This document shows positions 42,843 to 51,883 of a DNA stretch of 64,000 bases, piece by piece. Location of the stretch: assembly GCF_014699005.1 (NCBI RefSeq), contig NZ_JACWZY010000005.1:124001-188000 (forward strand), in the 5' to 3' direction. The notes beneath the pieces were generated by a model. The model ran no database searches, had not been told where the DNA came from, and saw nothing but the letters and a program-made list of their open reading frames with translations. Position numbers and translations under genes: made by a program. The stretch is from Spirosoma profusum. GTDB lineage: Bacteria > Bacteroidota > Bacteroidia > Cytophagales > Spirosomataceae. Within the stretch, counting starts at the first letter, position 1, and the number at the start of each line of letters is the position of its first letter.

Positions 42843-45278
42843 ATGCTTTACCCAAATACCTTAGAAAATAAATTAGGTTTCGATACAATCCGAGAGCGAC
42901 TCAAGGAAGCCTGCGTAAGTCCGCTAGGTCAGGACTACGTAGAGAAAATCCGGTTCACGGACAACGTAACACTTATCGACAAACTTCTTCGGCAAACCAC
43001 TGAATTTAAACAGATTGTTCAGTACGAGCCCGATTTTCCCAACAGTAATTACATCGATGTTCGCCCGCACCTGACTCGTATACGGGTGGAGGGATTGGCG
43101 TTGACCGAAACCGAATTTTTCGACTTGAAACTGGCGTTACGTACCATTCAGGAATGTCTCCGTTTCCTCTCGCGCCAAAAAGATGGCCGCTCGGGCGATG
43201 AGGACGTAACATTTCCGTTTCTACGTGAATTGGCAGGTCCGGTGGCTGTTGACAAAAAGTTGACCGACGCGCTCGAACGTGTCATTGATGATCGGGGCAA
43301 TGTTAGAGATTCTGCCTCACCTGAACTAGCCAGTATTCGCCGACGGATCATCAGCGAACAAGCCAACCTTCGGAAACGACTCGATAGTATCCTTCGACAG
43401 GCTCGGCAAAACGGCTGGATTCCCGACGATTTATCGCTGACGGTACGTGGTGGCCGTTTGGTGATACCTATTGCGGCCGAACATAAGCGTAAAATAAAAG
43501 GCTTTGTTCACGATGAGTCGCAGACAGGGCAAACGGTGTTTCTGGAACCCGCCGAAGTATTCGACGCCAACAACGAAATTCGGGAGTTGGAATACGAAGA
43601 ACGGCGCGAAATTTACCGAATCCTGCTGGCTCTCACCGACCAGATTCGCCCGCATTTGGAAGATCTGAAAAAGGCCGTCAACTTTCTGGCTCAGATCGAC
43701 TTCATACGGGCAAAAGCGCGTTTTGCCGTTCAGTTGGAGGCCATTATGCCTAAACTGCATGACCGGCCGTTTGTCAACTGGACCAACGCGCGGCACCCGC
43801 TGCTATTTCTTTCGTTCGCCAAACAAAACAAACTCGTAGTACCGCTCAGTGTACGGCTGGATGAGAAAGCCCGTATACTGGTTATTTCAGGGCCAAACGC
43901 AGGTGGTAAATCGGTAGCTTTGAAAACAATTGGCCTGCTGCAATATATGCTACAATGTGGCTTGCTGGTCCCGATGGACGATTATGCTGAAATGGGCGTT
44001 TTCCAGAATTTGTTTATCGACATTGGAGACGAACAATCTCTTGAAAATGACCTCAGTACGTATTCTTCGCACCTGACGGCCATGAAGCAGTTTCTGATTG
44101 GTGCCAATAAACGAACACTCTTTCTCATCGACGAATTCGGAACGGGAACGGAGCCCGGTCTGGGTGGCGCGATTGCCGAAGCGATTCTGGAAGACCTGAA
44201 CAAATCGGGCGCTTATGGCGTGGTCAATACGCACTATACGAATCTGAAAATCATGGCTGATAAAACGTCGGGGCTTGTGAATGGAGCCATGCGTTTCGAT
44301 GGTGAGCATCTGGAGCCGCTTTATCAGTTAGAAATCGGGCGACCGGGTTCGTCTTTTGCGTTTGAGATTGCCCAGAAAATCGGGCTACCCAAAGGCGTTA
44401 TTGACAGAGCCAAAGAGAAGCTTGGTAATCAGCAGGTTAATTTCGAGAAACTTCTGAAAGAACTTGATATTGAGAAGCGTGTTTTCTCGGAGAAAAATCT
44501 GGAGATAAGCATCAATCAACGTAAGCTGGCCCAGCAGCTCGCCGAATATACCGCTTTGAAAACTCGCCTGGACAACGAGCAGAAGAAGCTCATCAACGAT
44601 GCGAAACAGAAGGCGAAAACGCTGGTGCAGGAAGCCAACCAACGTATCGAAAGTACGATTCATGCCATAAAAGAGAACAAAGCCGAACGCGATACCACCA
44701 AACAGGTTCGTCAGGAATTGGAGCGTTTCACCCAAAAAGAACTCGTTCCTGAAACCCTTGCTATTGAGCCGACCAAACCCGTTGAAGAAGAGTTTGAGAA
44801 AGATGGAGGGGCCATTGGAGTAGGTAGCTACGTTCGGATTCAGGGGCAAAACGCCATCGGCGAAGTGCTGTCGCTACGTGGTAAAGATGCCGAAATCCGA
44901 ATTGGTGACCTCAAATCGAACATAAAATTGAACCGGCTTGAAAAAGTCAGCAAGAAAACGTTCCGGGAGGCCACCGAAGTCCGCGACGACCGCCCTCGCA
45001 GTCAGGGGATGGACATCAACGAGAAAATGCAGAATTTCAGCTTCAACCTGGACATTCGGGGTAAGCGTGGCGAAGAAGCTCTCGGGGAAGTCGACCGATT
45101 TGTCGATGATGCTCTGGTGCTGGGTTATCCCGAAGTACGTATCGTTCACGGCAAAGGCGATGGTATTTTAAGGATGCTGATACGTAACCACTTACGCGGC
45201 TACAAACAGGTGGCTCGTATGGAAGACGAACACGCCGACCGAGGAGGTGCGGGGGTTACGATTGTGAAAATGAAATAA
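42843..45278 (+). CDS. mutS2: MutS2 family DNA-binding ATPase/endonuclease
   Basis: An 811-residue MutS2. It lacks the mismatch-recognition domain of MutS, has a core/clamp domain, an ATPase with Walker A GPNAGGKS at about 350-357 and a Walker B-type LFLIDEFGTGTEP, a long coiled coil (about 520-640) and a C-terminal Smr domain with LDIRGKRGEEAL and VHGKGDGILRMLIRNHLR. In other bacteria MutS2 suppresses recombination or acts on collided ribosomes. Complete; two inverted repeats follow. Confidence 0.95.
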   Translation: MLYPNTLENKLGFDTIRERLKEACVSPLGQDYVEKIRFTDNVTLIDKLLRQTTEFKQIVQYEPDFPNSNYIDVRPHLTRIRVEGLALTETEFFDLKLALRTIQECLRFLSRQKDGRSGDEDVTFPFLRELAGPVAVDKKLTDALERVIDDRGNVRDSASPELASIRRRIISEQANLRKRLDSILRQARQNGWIPDDLSLTVRGGRLVIPIAAEHKRKIKGFVHDESQTGQTVFLEPAEVFDANNEIRELEYEERREIYRILLALTDQIRPHLEDLKKAVNFLAQIDFIRAKARFAVQLEAIMPKLHDRPFVNWTNARHPLLFLSFAKQNKLVVPLSVRLDEKARILVISGPNAGGKSVALKTIGLLQYMLQCGLLVPMDDYAEMGVFQNLFIDIGDEQSLENDLSTYSSHLTAMKQFLIGANKRTLFLIDEFGTGTEPGLGGAIAEAILEDLNKSGAYGVVNTHYTNLKIMADKTSGLVNGAMRFDGEHLEPLYQLEIGRPGSSFAFEIAQKIGLPKGVIDRAKEKLGNQQVNFEKLLKELDIEKRVFSEKNLEISINQRKLAQQLAEYTALKTRLDNEQKKLINDAKQKAKTLVQEANQRIESTIHAIKENKAERDTTKQVRQELERFTQKELVPETLAIEPTKPVEEEFEKDGGAIGVGSYVRIQGQNAIGEVLSLRGKDAEIRIGDLKSNIKLNRLEKVSKKTFREATEVRDDRPRSQGMDINEKMQNFSFNLDIRGKRGEEALGEVDRFVDDALVLGYPEVRIVHGKGDGILRMLIRNHLRGYKQVARMEDEHADRGGAGVTIVKMK

Positions 45279-45285
45279 CGAATGT

Positions 45286-45351
45286 TGTGCCAAGTTTCAG
45301 GTTGGCTGACGCGAAAGCAACTCTGCGTCAGCCAACCTGAAACTTGGCACA
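45286..45351. terminator. 27-bp inverted repeat after mutS2
   Basis: Perfect 27-bp arms 45286-45312 and 45325-45351 with a 12-nt loop, 7 nt after the mutS2 stop. The arm core TGCGTCAGCCAAC also occurs in the spacer of the repeat at 11372. Likely forms the mutS2 mRNA 3' end. Confidence 0.8.
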
Positions 45352-45385
45352 GTAAACTAACCTGAATAATGGATTAATTACCAGT

Positions 45386-45494
45386 ATTGCTGACGCTAGA
45401 GGCTTCGACAGGCTCAGCCTGACAGTGTAATTAAAATTGCTAACTCAAGCTGGTTTGTCAGGCTGAGCCTGTCGAAGCCTCTAGCGTCAGCAAT
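45386..45494. repeat. Perfect 39-bp inverted repeat with GGCTTCGACAGGCTCAGCC core
   Basis: Arms 45386-45424 and 45456-45494 are perfectly complementary with a 31-nt spacer. The core CTTCGACAGGCTCAGCCTGA belongs to a word found in intergenic repeats of many bacterial genomes, from memory. It lies in tandem with the 27-bp repeat just before, both between mutS2 and the HAD gene. Confidence 0.92.
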
Positions 45495-45555
45495 GTCACT
45501 ATAAAATAGGCAGTTATATTATAGATCAATCCATTATTCACAGTAAACTACATAG

Positions 45556-46218
45556 ATGAAAGCAGTTATTTTTGACATGGACGGGGTGATTGTTGATACC
45601 AATCCGCACCACCGGACCGCCTGGCGCGACTATTACCAACGTAACGGCAAGACGCTCGACGACAGCGATTTTGTACAATACGTATCGGGCAAACACAATA
45701 ACGATATCATCGCGCACTTATTCACCGGACAGACGCTCGTCCCCGACGTAGTGGCTCGTCTTGGTCATGAAAAAGAGCAGCTTTTTCGGGAAATTTATGC
45801 ACCACACGTAACACCCGTAGCGGGTTTGCCTGAATTTTTAAAATCATTAAAAGCAGCTGGTATACGTACTGCCGTCGCTACGTCGGCCCCTGTCGAAAAC
45901 CTTGATTTTGTGATTGATACGTTGGGACTACGTTCGTATTTCGACGTATTGTTGAACGAAAGCATGGTAAGTCACCCCAAGCCTGACCCTGAAATTTATG
46001 AGAAAGCCATGGCTCTGCTCGGTGTTGACCCATCTGAGAGCGTCATTTTTGAAGATTCTATGACGGGTATTCAGGCGGCAAAAGCTTCTGGCGCTTTGGT
46101 GGTTGGTATGGCAACTACGCAGTCACCAGATGAACTGCGGGCGTTCGTGGATGATGTTGCTGTCGATTTCACGGATATGACACTCGAACGACTTCGAAAA
46201 CTGGTTAAGGTTTTTTAA
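45556..46218 (+). CDS. HAD-IA hydrolase, beta-phosphoglucomutase-like
   Basis: A 220-residue cytosolic HAD superfamily enzyme. Motif I is FDMDGVIVDT (nucleophile aspartate plus acid-base aspartate), motif II VATSAPVENL, motif III KPDPEIYEKA and motif IV VIFEDSMTGIQAAKASG. The early HHRTAWRDYYQRNG cap matches beta-phosphoglucomutase and related sugar phosphatases. It could act on beta-glucose 1-phosphate or another sugar phosphate; the exact substrate cannot be called. Confidence 0.88.
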   Translation: MKAVIFDMDGVIVDTNPHHRTAWRDYYQRNGKTLDDSDFVQYVSGKHNNDIIAHLFTGQTLVPDVVARLGHEKEQLFREIYAPHVTPVAGLPEFLKSLKAAGIRTAVATSAPVENLDFVIDTLGLRSYFDVLLNESMVSHPKPDPEIYEKAMALLGVDPSESVIFEDSMTGIQAAKASGALVVGMATTQSPDELRAFVDDVAVDFTDMTLERLRKLVKVF

Positions 46219-46241
46219 CAGGTTTTGATTCACATAAACCG

Positions 46242-46249
46242 TATTTTTG
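46242..46249 (+). promoter_or_regulatory. Candidate -7 box upstream of the CarboxypepD-like protein
   Basis: TATTTTTG matches TAnnTTTG, 62 nt upstream of the TTG start. A TTTG at 46224-46227 is closer than the usual -33 spacing. Confidence 0.42.
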
Positions 46250-46311
46250 TAAAACACGGTTGCCCAACCAGGTTTATTTAATAGTAGTTATAAAATAAAC
46301 TCACACTACGT

Positions 46312-47100
46312 TTGCTTACGACGTGCTATAAACTCCTCTTCGTTCTTTTTCTCACCAGTTTGCTGGGGGGAGCGAACAGCGCGTGGGCGCAGGGGAAGTA
46401 TATGGTTGGTACTGTGATCGACCAAACGACCAAACAAGCTGTTGACAAAGTAACGATTGTTAACCAACGTACTCGTCAGCGAGCCCGTACGAACACTACT
46501 GGCCGCTTTTTTATGACGCTTTTGCCCGGCGATTCACTGATTGTGACCAGTCAGCTTTACGCGCGCACAGGCATCCGTTATGACGGTTCGGATAACCCAA
46601 CCATCGTAGCGCGTTCGTTACCGCCGATGCCCTATCGCGTTGTTGATCTGGATGAAGTGACTGTAACCGGGAAACGGTACGAAGAAGTAAAGCGGGAAAT
46701 TCAGCAGCTTCTTGACGAGCCGGTGGCGTCGAAAAAAGTAACGGGCGATCAGGCGTTCGACCGATTAGCCGATGGAGCTGGTGTTACGTTACTCTACGAA
46801 ATGTTTGGCAAGCGCCCTAAATCAGACCGGAAAGCCTATTACATTATTCAGCAGGACCGGCGGCATGCACTTGCGCAGGAACGGTTCCGGCTGCTGGTTG
46901 AGCAATCGACGAATTTGAAAGCTGACGAGATTGACCGATTTTATGAGTTTTGTGATCTGGATGATGATTTCCTACTCAAGTCGGAAGATTACGATCTTAT
47001 AAATACCATTCAGCAACTTCGAAACCGATATCGCGATGGGTTCAACCGCCCCAGCCGGATTTCGCCCGAGCCGGAGCAATCTGCCCCGAAACAACGGTAA
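46312..47100 (+). CDS. Exported protein with carboxypeptidase-regulatory-like domain
   Basis: A 262-residue protein. A signal peptide (about 1-26, ending SAWAQ) precedes a CarboxypepD_reg-like beta-sandwich (about 29-120: MVGTVIDQTTKQAVDKVTIVN, TTGRFFMTLLPGDSLIV, VDLDEVTVTG). The C-terminal half is helical and charged, ending in a proline-rich tail. Start is a TTG at 46312, required to include the signal peptide. This layout recurs in Bacteroidota envelope proteins of unknown role. A terminator follows at 47117. Confidence 0.78.
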   Translation: MLTTCYKLLFVLFLTSLLGGANSAWAQGKYMVGTVIDQTTKQAVDKVTIVNQRTRQRARTNTTGRFFMTLLPGDSLIVTSQLYARTGIRYDGSDNPTIVARSLPPMPYRVVDLDEVTVTGKRYEEVKREIQQLLDEPVASKKVTGDQAFDRLADGAGVTLLYEMFGKRPKSDRKAYYIIQQDRRHALAQERFRLLVEQSTNLKADEIDRFYEFCDLDDDFLLKSEDYDLINTIQQLRNRYRDGFNRPSRISPEPEQSAPKQR

Positions 47101-47116
47101 TACGTTTTCACATCTG

Positions 47117-47131
47117 CCCCTCATGAAGGGG
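47117..47131 (+). terminator. Short hairpin terminator after the CarboxypepD-like gene
   Basis: A CCCCT/AGGGG 5-bp stem with a CATGA loop followed by a T-run begins 17 nt after the stop codon at 47100. Confidence 0.75.
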
Positions 47132-47384
47132 TTATTTTTTTCAGGTTAAGGCCGACTTTTTTTGTTAAGAAGAAAAAAGGCCTGGTTCATAAGAAAAGTC
47201 GCCAGTCAGGCCAAACCTGGGTTGTGCATCCTGGCAGAAGTCATCATCTTTGATAGATACACGCTTCTATCCTCATCATTTCAAGAGACTTTATTCGTTT
47301 GTCTTACTCATTAGGTCAAACGAATTAACTAATGGTGATGACTGTATCTAGTGATTTCGGATTAGGTAATTAACGTATCAACCC

Positions 47385-47426
47385 AATCAAAAACGACAAC
47401 GTAATGCTACGTTGTCGTTTTTGATT
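47385..47426. terminator. Hairpin after the LytTR operon
   Basis: Perfect 19-bp arms (47385-47403, 47408-47426) with a 4-nt loop, 16 nt from the response-regulator stop. T-rich on both sides, so it can serve as intrinsic terminator for the leftward operon. Its arms meet in the palindrome core ACGTA-ATGC-TACGT. Confidence 0.85.
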
Positions 47427-47442
47427 TTCATTGTTTCAAACT

Positions 47443-48201
47443 TCACCGATTATCGCTCCTGGGTTTGGTACGTACTACGGTTAGTCGTTTCAGTAAATCT
47501 TTTCGATAGGTCGACGCAATTGGCAGAACCGTTTGATTATCTGTCAATAACACTTCATTGTCTTTCAAACGCCGGATAAAATCCAGGTTGACAACATGAG
47601 AACGAGAGAGCCGGCAAAAATATCCCCCCCGAAAATACGGTTCCAGTTGCCCGAGGTGCGTACTAACGGTATAAACTACTTTGTCGACCATAACCACTTT
47701 TGCATAAGCGCCATCGGCCTCCAGATACATAACGTCATCTAAATCAATCTTTTCCAGACCTTTGCCGACGGGTAGCATCAGATAGTCTGTCGTGGCTGCA
47801 CCGTTTTGCACAAGCTGCTTCTTCTGAAAATCGTGGTAAGCCAACTCAACGTTGAAGAGTATCTCGCTGGCTTTGAAAGGCTTAAGTAAATAGGCAGCAG
47901 GCTGTGTAGCTTTAGCCTGTTCAAACGTAGCAGGTTCCGAATTAGCAGTCAGGTAAATGATCGGAATCGGATGGTAGGCTACTAGTTCTTTCGCAGTATC
48001 GATACCGTTACCTGTCGAACTCTCTTCCAGTTTGATATCAATAAGAGCCAGATCCGGCGGATTCGCTTTGACTGATTTCTGAGCCGCTTCAAACGTACGG
48101 GCAATAGCAGTTACAGTGTGCCCAGCTTTCTCCAGTATCAGGCGAAGGTCCATCGCCGTAATAATTTCATCTTCTACAATCAGAATCTTTAAGGAAGTCA
48201 T
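47443..48201 (-). CDS. LytTR-family response regulator
   Basis: A 252-residue response regulator. The receiver domain (about 1-125) has the acidic pair at VEDEI and phospho-acceptor D55 in LALIDIKLEE. A LytTR DNA-binding domain follows (about 145-245), with LEKIDLDDVMYLEADGAYAKV, FCRLSRSHVVNLDFI and TYRKDLLKRL. It is 8 nt downstream of the sensor kinase gene, so the two form a two-component pair. Target genes are not evident. Confidence 0.93.
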   Translation of the reverse strand: MTSLKILIVEDEIITAMDLRLILEKAGHTVTAIARTFEAAQKSVKANPPDLALIDIKLEESSTGNGIDTAKELVAYHPIPIIYLTANSEPATFEQAKATQPAAYLLKPFKASEILFNVELAYHDFQKKQLVQNGAATTDYLMLPVGKGLEKIDLDDVMYLEADGAYAKVVMVDKVVYTVSTHLGQLEPYFRGGYFCRLSRSHVVNLDFIRRLKDNEVLLTDNQTVLPIASTYRKDLLKRLTVVRTKPRSDNR

Positions 48202-48209
48202 ATCTGAGT

Positions 48210-49976
48210 TTACACGTTAAAGTCCATGACAAACACCGTGCCTGACGTAGCATTTTCCGCAACTTCTTCAAAATGGCCAACTCCGTTTAATTGAGCCACC
48301 TGCGCCTGAATCAACGACATACCAAACGAACCTTGCGCCCCTACATTCCAATCCTCTCCCTGTAAAACGGGTACCTGAGTTTTGGCTAAACCCGGACCAT
48401 TATCGGCCACTTCCAGATGAACGTTACGTCCCTTTTGGCGGCAACTGATACATAGGGTCGGAGAGTCATTGTCAGGAAAAGCGTATTTGCAGGAGTTGGT
48501 AATCAGTTCATTTAGAATCAGGCCCAACGGAATGGCTTTATCAGCTGATAAATAGATAGGTTCGATAGTCAGTTCAACGGCCACGTTCGCATACCCAAAC
48601 GTTTCCAGGACACTGCTGACCAACTCCCGGACAAAGTCATTGAGATCTACTCTGGCCAGTTGTTCGCCATCATACAAACGACGATGCAGAATAGCCATAG
48701 CCTGCACACGCATCTGGCTCTCTTCAACGGCTCGGCGGGCGGTTGGGTCGGGAAGTTGCTGAGCCTGTAGATTAAGCAGGCTGGACACAATTTGCAGATT
48801 ATTTTTAACCCGATGATTCTGTTCTTTAACCAGTTCCTGATTTTGCCGACTGATACGTCGATTCTTACGATAAAGCCGAAAAAAAACGACACTAATCCCA
48901 GAAGCAAGCAGAAACAGAATTATCGTTGTCCATGTAACCAGCCGTTGCAGGCGTAAATTCTGTTCATTCAGTTTGATTTCTTTATTCTGGGCACGTAGCA
49001 ATGTTTCTTTCTTCTCCGTTTCGTATTCAACACTCAGCCGACTAATCGCTCCATCACGATCCGACAAAATCTGACCTCGTTCCAGAGCGTTCAGTTGGCG
49101 CAGATGTGTGTATGCTTTCGGCCATTGGCCCGTTTTTTCATAATATCGGACCAATTCATGCTCCAGCAGCATCCGAACATCGTATTCATTCAACTTTCTA
49201 TCCCCATAAAACTGCTCGGCTTTTTGAAGCACCTGAATGGCAGAGTCGGGTTTATCAAACGTTAGATAAGCCGCAGCCAGATTGGCCATAGCCCGCACCC
49301 TGATGCCATCTTTATTTTTCTGGGTGAAAAAATCGAGTGCCTGTTTCAGATAAGGAATTGCCCGCTCGTCGTTTCCCCGCGTCAGGAACGTGCCGAGGTG
49401 CATAGTCGATTCGGCTATACCTGCCGTATCCTTAATTATGTAACAGAAATTCAGTTCTTTACGGTAATACGTCAGAATCGAATCGTAGAGCGTTTGCCGA
49501 CGTGGCACTTGCCTGAGCCACATACCCTCGTAAATTCGACCTAACGTACCATTACTGCGAATAAGTGCTTTTTCTCGATTCTGTTTAATACGTTGTGCAA
49601 TCTGTAAGGCACGCGTAGCCAGTTGGATAGCCTGTTCTGGGCGGCCAAGCACATCTTCATTTTCGCTTAGTCGGACGTACAATCGGCTTAATTCGTCTGA
49701 ATCGCCCCGAGGTTCCTGAATACGTAATGATTTCAGAAAATAGCGTTGTGCGGTGTGATAATCGCCAGCGAAGGCATAGGTTTTGCCATATAAGTACCAG
49801 GCTTCGGCTAGTTGCCCCGAATCGTTTTGAGCGAGGGCCTGTTGCTCTACTCCACGTGCATTTTGTATCCGGTCAGTGCGGAGTTTTAGATAGCCCTGCT
49901 CTTGCGCTACGCCTTTGTGAGGTCCAATTAGCCATAACACAAAAAGGCAGCTTATGCACAGGGTCAAACGATACAT
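48210..49976 (-). CDS. TPR-containing sensor histidine kinase (HisKA_2/HWE-type)
   Basis: A 588-residue sensor kinase. A signal peptide starts the protein, TPR-like helical repeats fill about 35-320, a transmembrane helix lies at about 346-368 (TWTTIILFLLASGISVVFF), and the kinase core follows. The phospho-acceptor is H388 in KEQNHRVKNNLQ, the HisKA_2/HWE form; ATP-binding motifs include LILNELITNSCKYAFP and VADNGPGL. Such TPR-periplasmic kinases with LytTR partners are common in this phylum. The signal sensed is unknown. Confidence 0.92.
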   Translation of the reverse strand: MYRLTLCISCLFVLWLIGPHKGVAQEQGYLKLRTDRIQNARGVEQQALAQNDSGQLAEAWYLYGKTYAFAGDYHTAQRYFLKSLRIQEPRGDSDELSRLYVRLSENEDVLGRPEQAIQLATRALQIAQRIKQNREKALIRSNGTLGRIYEGMWLRQVPRRQTLYDSILTYYRKELNFCYIIKDTAGIAESTMHLGTFLTRGNDERAIPYLKQALDFFTQKNKDGIRVRAMANLAAAYLTFDKPDSAIQVLQKAEQFYGDRKLNEYDVRMLLEHELVRYYEKTGQWPKAYTHLRQLNALERGQILSDRDGAISRLSVEYETEKKETLLRAQNKEIKLNEQNLRLQRLVTWTTIILFLLASGISVVFFRLYRKNRRISRQNQELVKEQNHRVKNNLQIVSSLLNLQAQQLPDPTARRAVEESQMRVQAMAILHRRLYDGEQLARVDLNDFVRELVSSVLETFGYANVAVELTIEPIYLSADKAIPLGLILNELITNSCKYAFPDNDSPTLCISCRQKGRNVHLEVADNGPGLAKTQVPVLQGEDWNVGAQGSFGMSLIQAQVAQLNGVGHFEEVAENATSGTVFVMDFNV

Positions 49977-50189
49977 TAGTTAACTACTTTTAATCGAGGA
50001 AGCCGGTTATCAATAACCATCAAATTTACCGAAACCAAGGGCAATTTTCATATGAAGTTTTGCATGAAAAAGATCCAGAGAATTAGTAGAACTACCCTTT
50101 TGGTAAAATAGCACTATTAAAATGGCTGGGGCTGCCCTTGGTTGGAAGAGAGTTTGAGAATAAATCGCCGTTGAAACGTAGCCTTTTAA

Positions 50190-50684
50190 CTACGTTTGTT
50201 TTTCTACTGGCTGCACCGTAATCGTGTCCCCCACCCGAATGGTACCACTCCGAATCACTTTTGCAGTCATGCCACCATGGCCGCGCATGGCGTTGTAGCC
50301 ACCAGTCCCGAGAGCCGTTTCCATTTGCGAACAGGGGTGGCACTGGCCCGTAATCAGAAGTACTACGTAGCCAACTTGAACGTGTAAATCTTTAAGCGCC
50401 AGCAGATTCAGCCCCGACACGACAATATTCCGACGTAACAAGCCCGGATCGATACGTTCGTGATTCGTTAGTGAAGCAATAGCTGGCAGGTGTTCAGCCT
50501 GAATCAGTGTTACGTGGCGATTACCACTCTGACCGCTGTAGTGATCTCCTATAAGTCCCTTCTTATCAGAAACTTCCACCGAATCGACCACCTGAACAGA
50601 CGCTTTCCGGGCAGGCCGAATTCCTATCCATTCGACTCGTCCGGGGCGGGGAAATTTGTGAAAAAGGTCTTTTATATTCTGCAC
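50190..50684 (-). CDS. MOSC domain protein
   Basis: A 164-residue MOSC protein, the fold that carries sulfur to molybdenum cofactor-type enzymes or acts in N-hydroxylated-base reduction. Family motifs: EWIGIRPARKA, LIGDHYSG, RHVTLIQAEHL, LLRRNIVVSGLNLLAL and the cysteine-containing TGQCHPCSQME. The start is a GTG at 50682-50684 that lies against the inverted repeat; the conserved sequence begins only a few residues later. No molybdopterin genes are adjacent. Confidence 0.88.
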   Translation of the reverse strand: MQNIKDLFHKFPRPGRVEWIGIRPARKASVQVVDSVEVSDKKGLIGDHYSGQSGNRHVTLIQAEHLPAIASLTNHERIDPGLLRRNIVVSGLNLLALKDLHVQVGYVVLLITGQCHPCSQMETALGTGGYNAMRGHGGMTAKVIRSGTIRVGDTITVQPVEKQT

Positions 50685-50836
50685 CGGGATTTAGCTGATT
50701 TAAGGATTCAACAGATTTTGTTTTAACGATAGAGTTATCCAATCTGTTTGCAAACTGCAAAATCCTGTCAATCCTTCAATCCGTTAAATCCTGTGGCAGA
50801 CAATCATGTAAATCCCTAAATCCGTTAAATCCCGGT
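50683..50836. repeat. Inverted repeat with CCGGGATTTA arms, touching a start and a stop
   Basis: The outer arms 50683-50708 and 50811-50836 pair over 26 bp with three mismatches around a 102-nt spacer. The spacer holds more GGATT-type words, such as AAGGATT, AATCCTT and AATCCTG. The arms share CCGGGATTTAG with the 45-bp repeat at 5080. The left arm touches the MOSC GTG start and the right arm abuts the metallophosphoesterase stop at 50837. Confidence 0.82.
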
Positions 50837-51760
50837 TCAGACGTAATTCACGTACCGATTCTCTACCGTTCCGTCATTAAATAAATCGACGACGGCGTAA
50901 CCGGCTGCGGTGTGATGATACTTGCCAAACCACCAGGCACCACTTACAGCGCCGTTGCAGAAATACGATACGTTGTTGTAATCGACGCGGTCTACTAAAT
51001 GAATATGGCCGCTGAGGGCGGCCTTTACGTTGGAGTAACGATGAAAAAGATTCGTGAGTCGAACGGTATCGCTGTGCATCCAGCGTGCGGGAATGTTCCA
51101 GTTTTCGTTCGCAAATCGCTGCCCGTCGAAAAAAACACAGGCCGCCAGAATCGGTACGTGCGAAACGATCAGAATGGGAATTTCAGGTGGCGTTTCTTTC
51201 AGATCAGCTTCGAGCCAGTGGTATTGTTCTTCGTCCAGATGAGCTGTGTACCAGCTTCCGTCTGCTTTCGGCTGTACGCTGTCTAAAACGATGATGTGCC
51301 AGCCATTCTGGGTGAGGCTGTAATAAGGCCGCATCATTTGCAGCTCATCCATCGCCCACTTACGTCCATCGCCAAAAGCAGTGGCCGTTTCCTGCTTACA
51401 CCAGATGTCGTGATTACCCACGCAACTTAGTAATGGCAGTGCATTTTCACTACGTAGCACATCCTGATATAATCGCCATTGACGTTGTACACTATCCTTT
51501 CCACGCCCGTGCGCTTCCATAATGGCATCGCCCCCGTTGATAATCAAATCGGGTTTTTCGGCCATTGCCTGTACGTGGTGCAGACAATGCTCAAATCCCT
51601 TAGCCGCGCCAACCAGCGGCTGCATGTGAATATCAGTAAGGTGAGCGATTCGTAAAGCCCGTTTTCGGGGTGAAGGTGCAACCTGAGCAGTGACCAGATT
51701 ATTAACAGAAAGAGCAGCAAGGCCCGTACCCATTCGTCTTACTACGTCTCGACGATTCAT
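50837..51760 (-). CDS. Metallophosphoesterase with Tat-like signal
   Basis: A 307-residue calcineurin-like phosphoesterase. The metal-site motifs are all present: LTDIHMQPL, NGGDAIM, GNHDIW, VSHVPIL and SGHIHLVD. The N-terminus MNRRDVVRRMGTGLAALSV has a twin-arginine motif and a hydrophobic stretch, so the enzyme is probably exported folded. Substrate unknown. It is upstream of the MOSC gene on the same strand, separated by a repeat that fills the spacer. Confidence 0.9.
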   Translation of the reverse strand: MNRRDVVRRMGTGLAALSVNNLVTAQVAPSPRKRALRIAHLTDIHMQPLVGAAKGFEHCLHHVQAMAEKPDLIINGGDAIMEAHGRGKDSVQRQWRLYQDVLRSENALPLLSCVGNHDIWCKQETATAFGDGRKWAMDELQMMRPYYSLTQNGWHIIVLDSVQPKADGSWYTAHLDEEQYHWLEADLKETPPEIPILIVSHVPILAACVFFDGQRFANENWNIPARWMHSDTVRLTNLFHRYSNVKAALSGHIHLVDRVDYNNVSYFCNGAVSGAWWFGKYHHTAAGYAVVDLFNDGTVENRYVNYV

Positions 51761-51883
51761 GCCTACGTTGGTTTGCGCAAAGTAAGGCTTCGCCTGTGAC
51801 GTACTGATTACCCAAATTTTACGATTCTGTTAGGGAATGCTTGGGTTCTTCATCTATAGACAACGAAGTAACGCTACGTCACC

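Larger units (their letters stand above)
47101..47442. other. Intergenic region between two convergent genes
   Basis: A 342-bp non-coding stretch between the CarboxypepD-like gene and the response regulator. It holds a small terminator at 47117-47131 and a 19-bp hairpin at 47385-47426. I see no open frame or RNA gene in the remaining AT-rich middle. Confidence 0.65.

Noticed and set aside
44385..44849. 154-aa minus-strand open frame
   Set aside because: Antisense to the coiled-coil part of mutS2; phenylalanine/leucine-rich as expected from complementing Lys/Glu codons.
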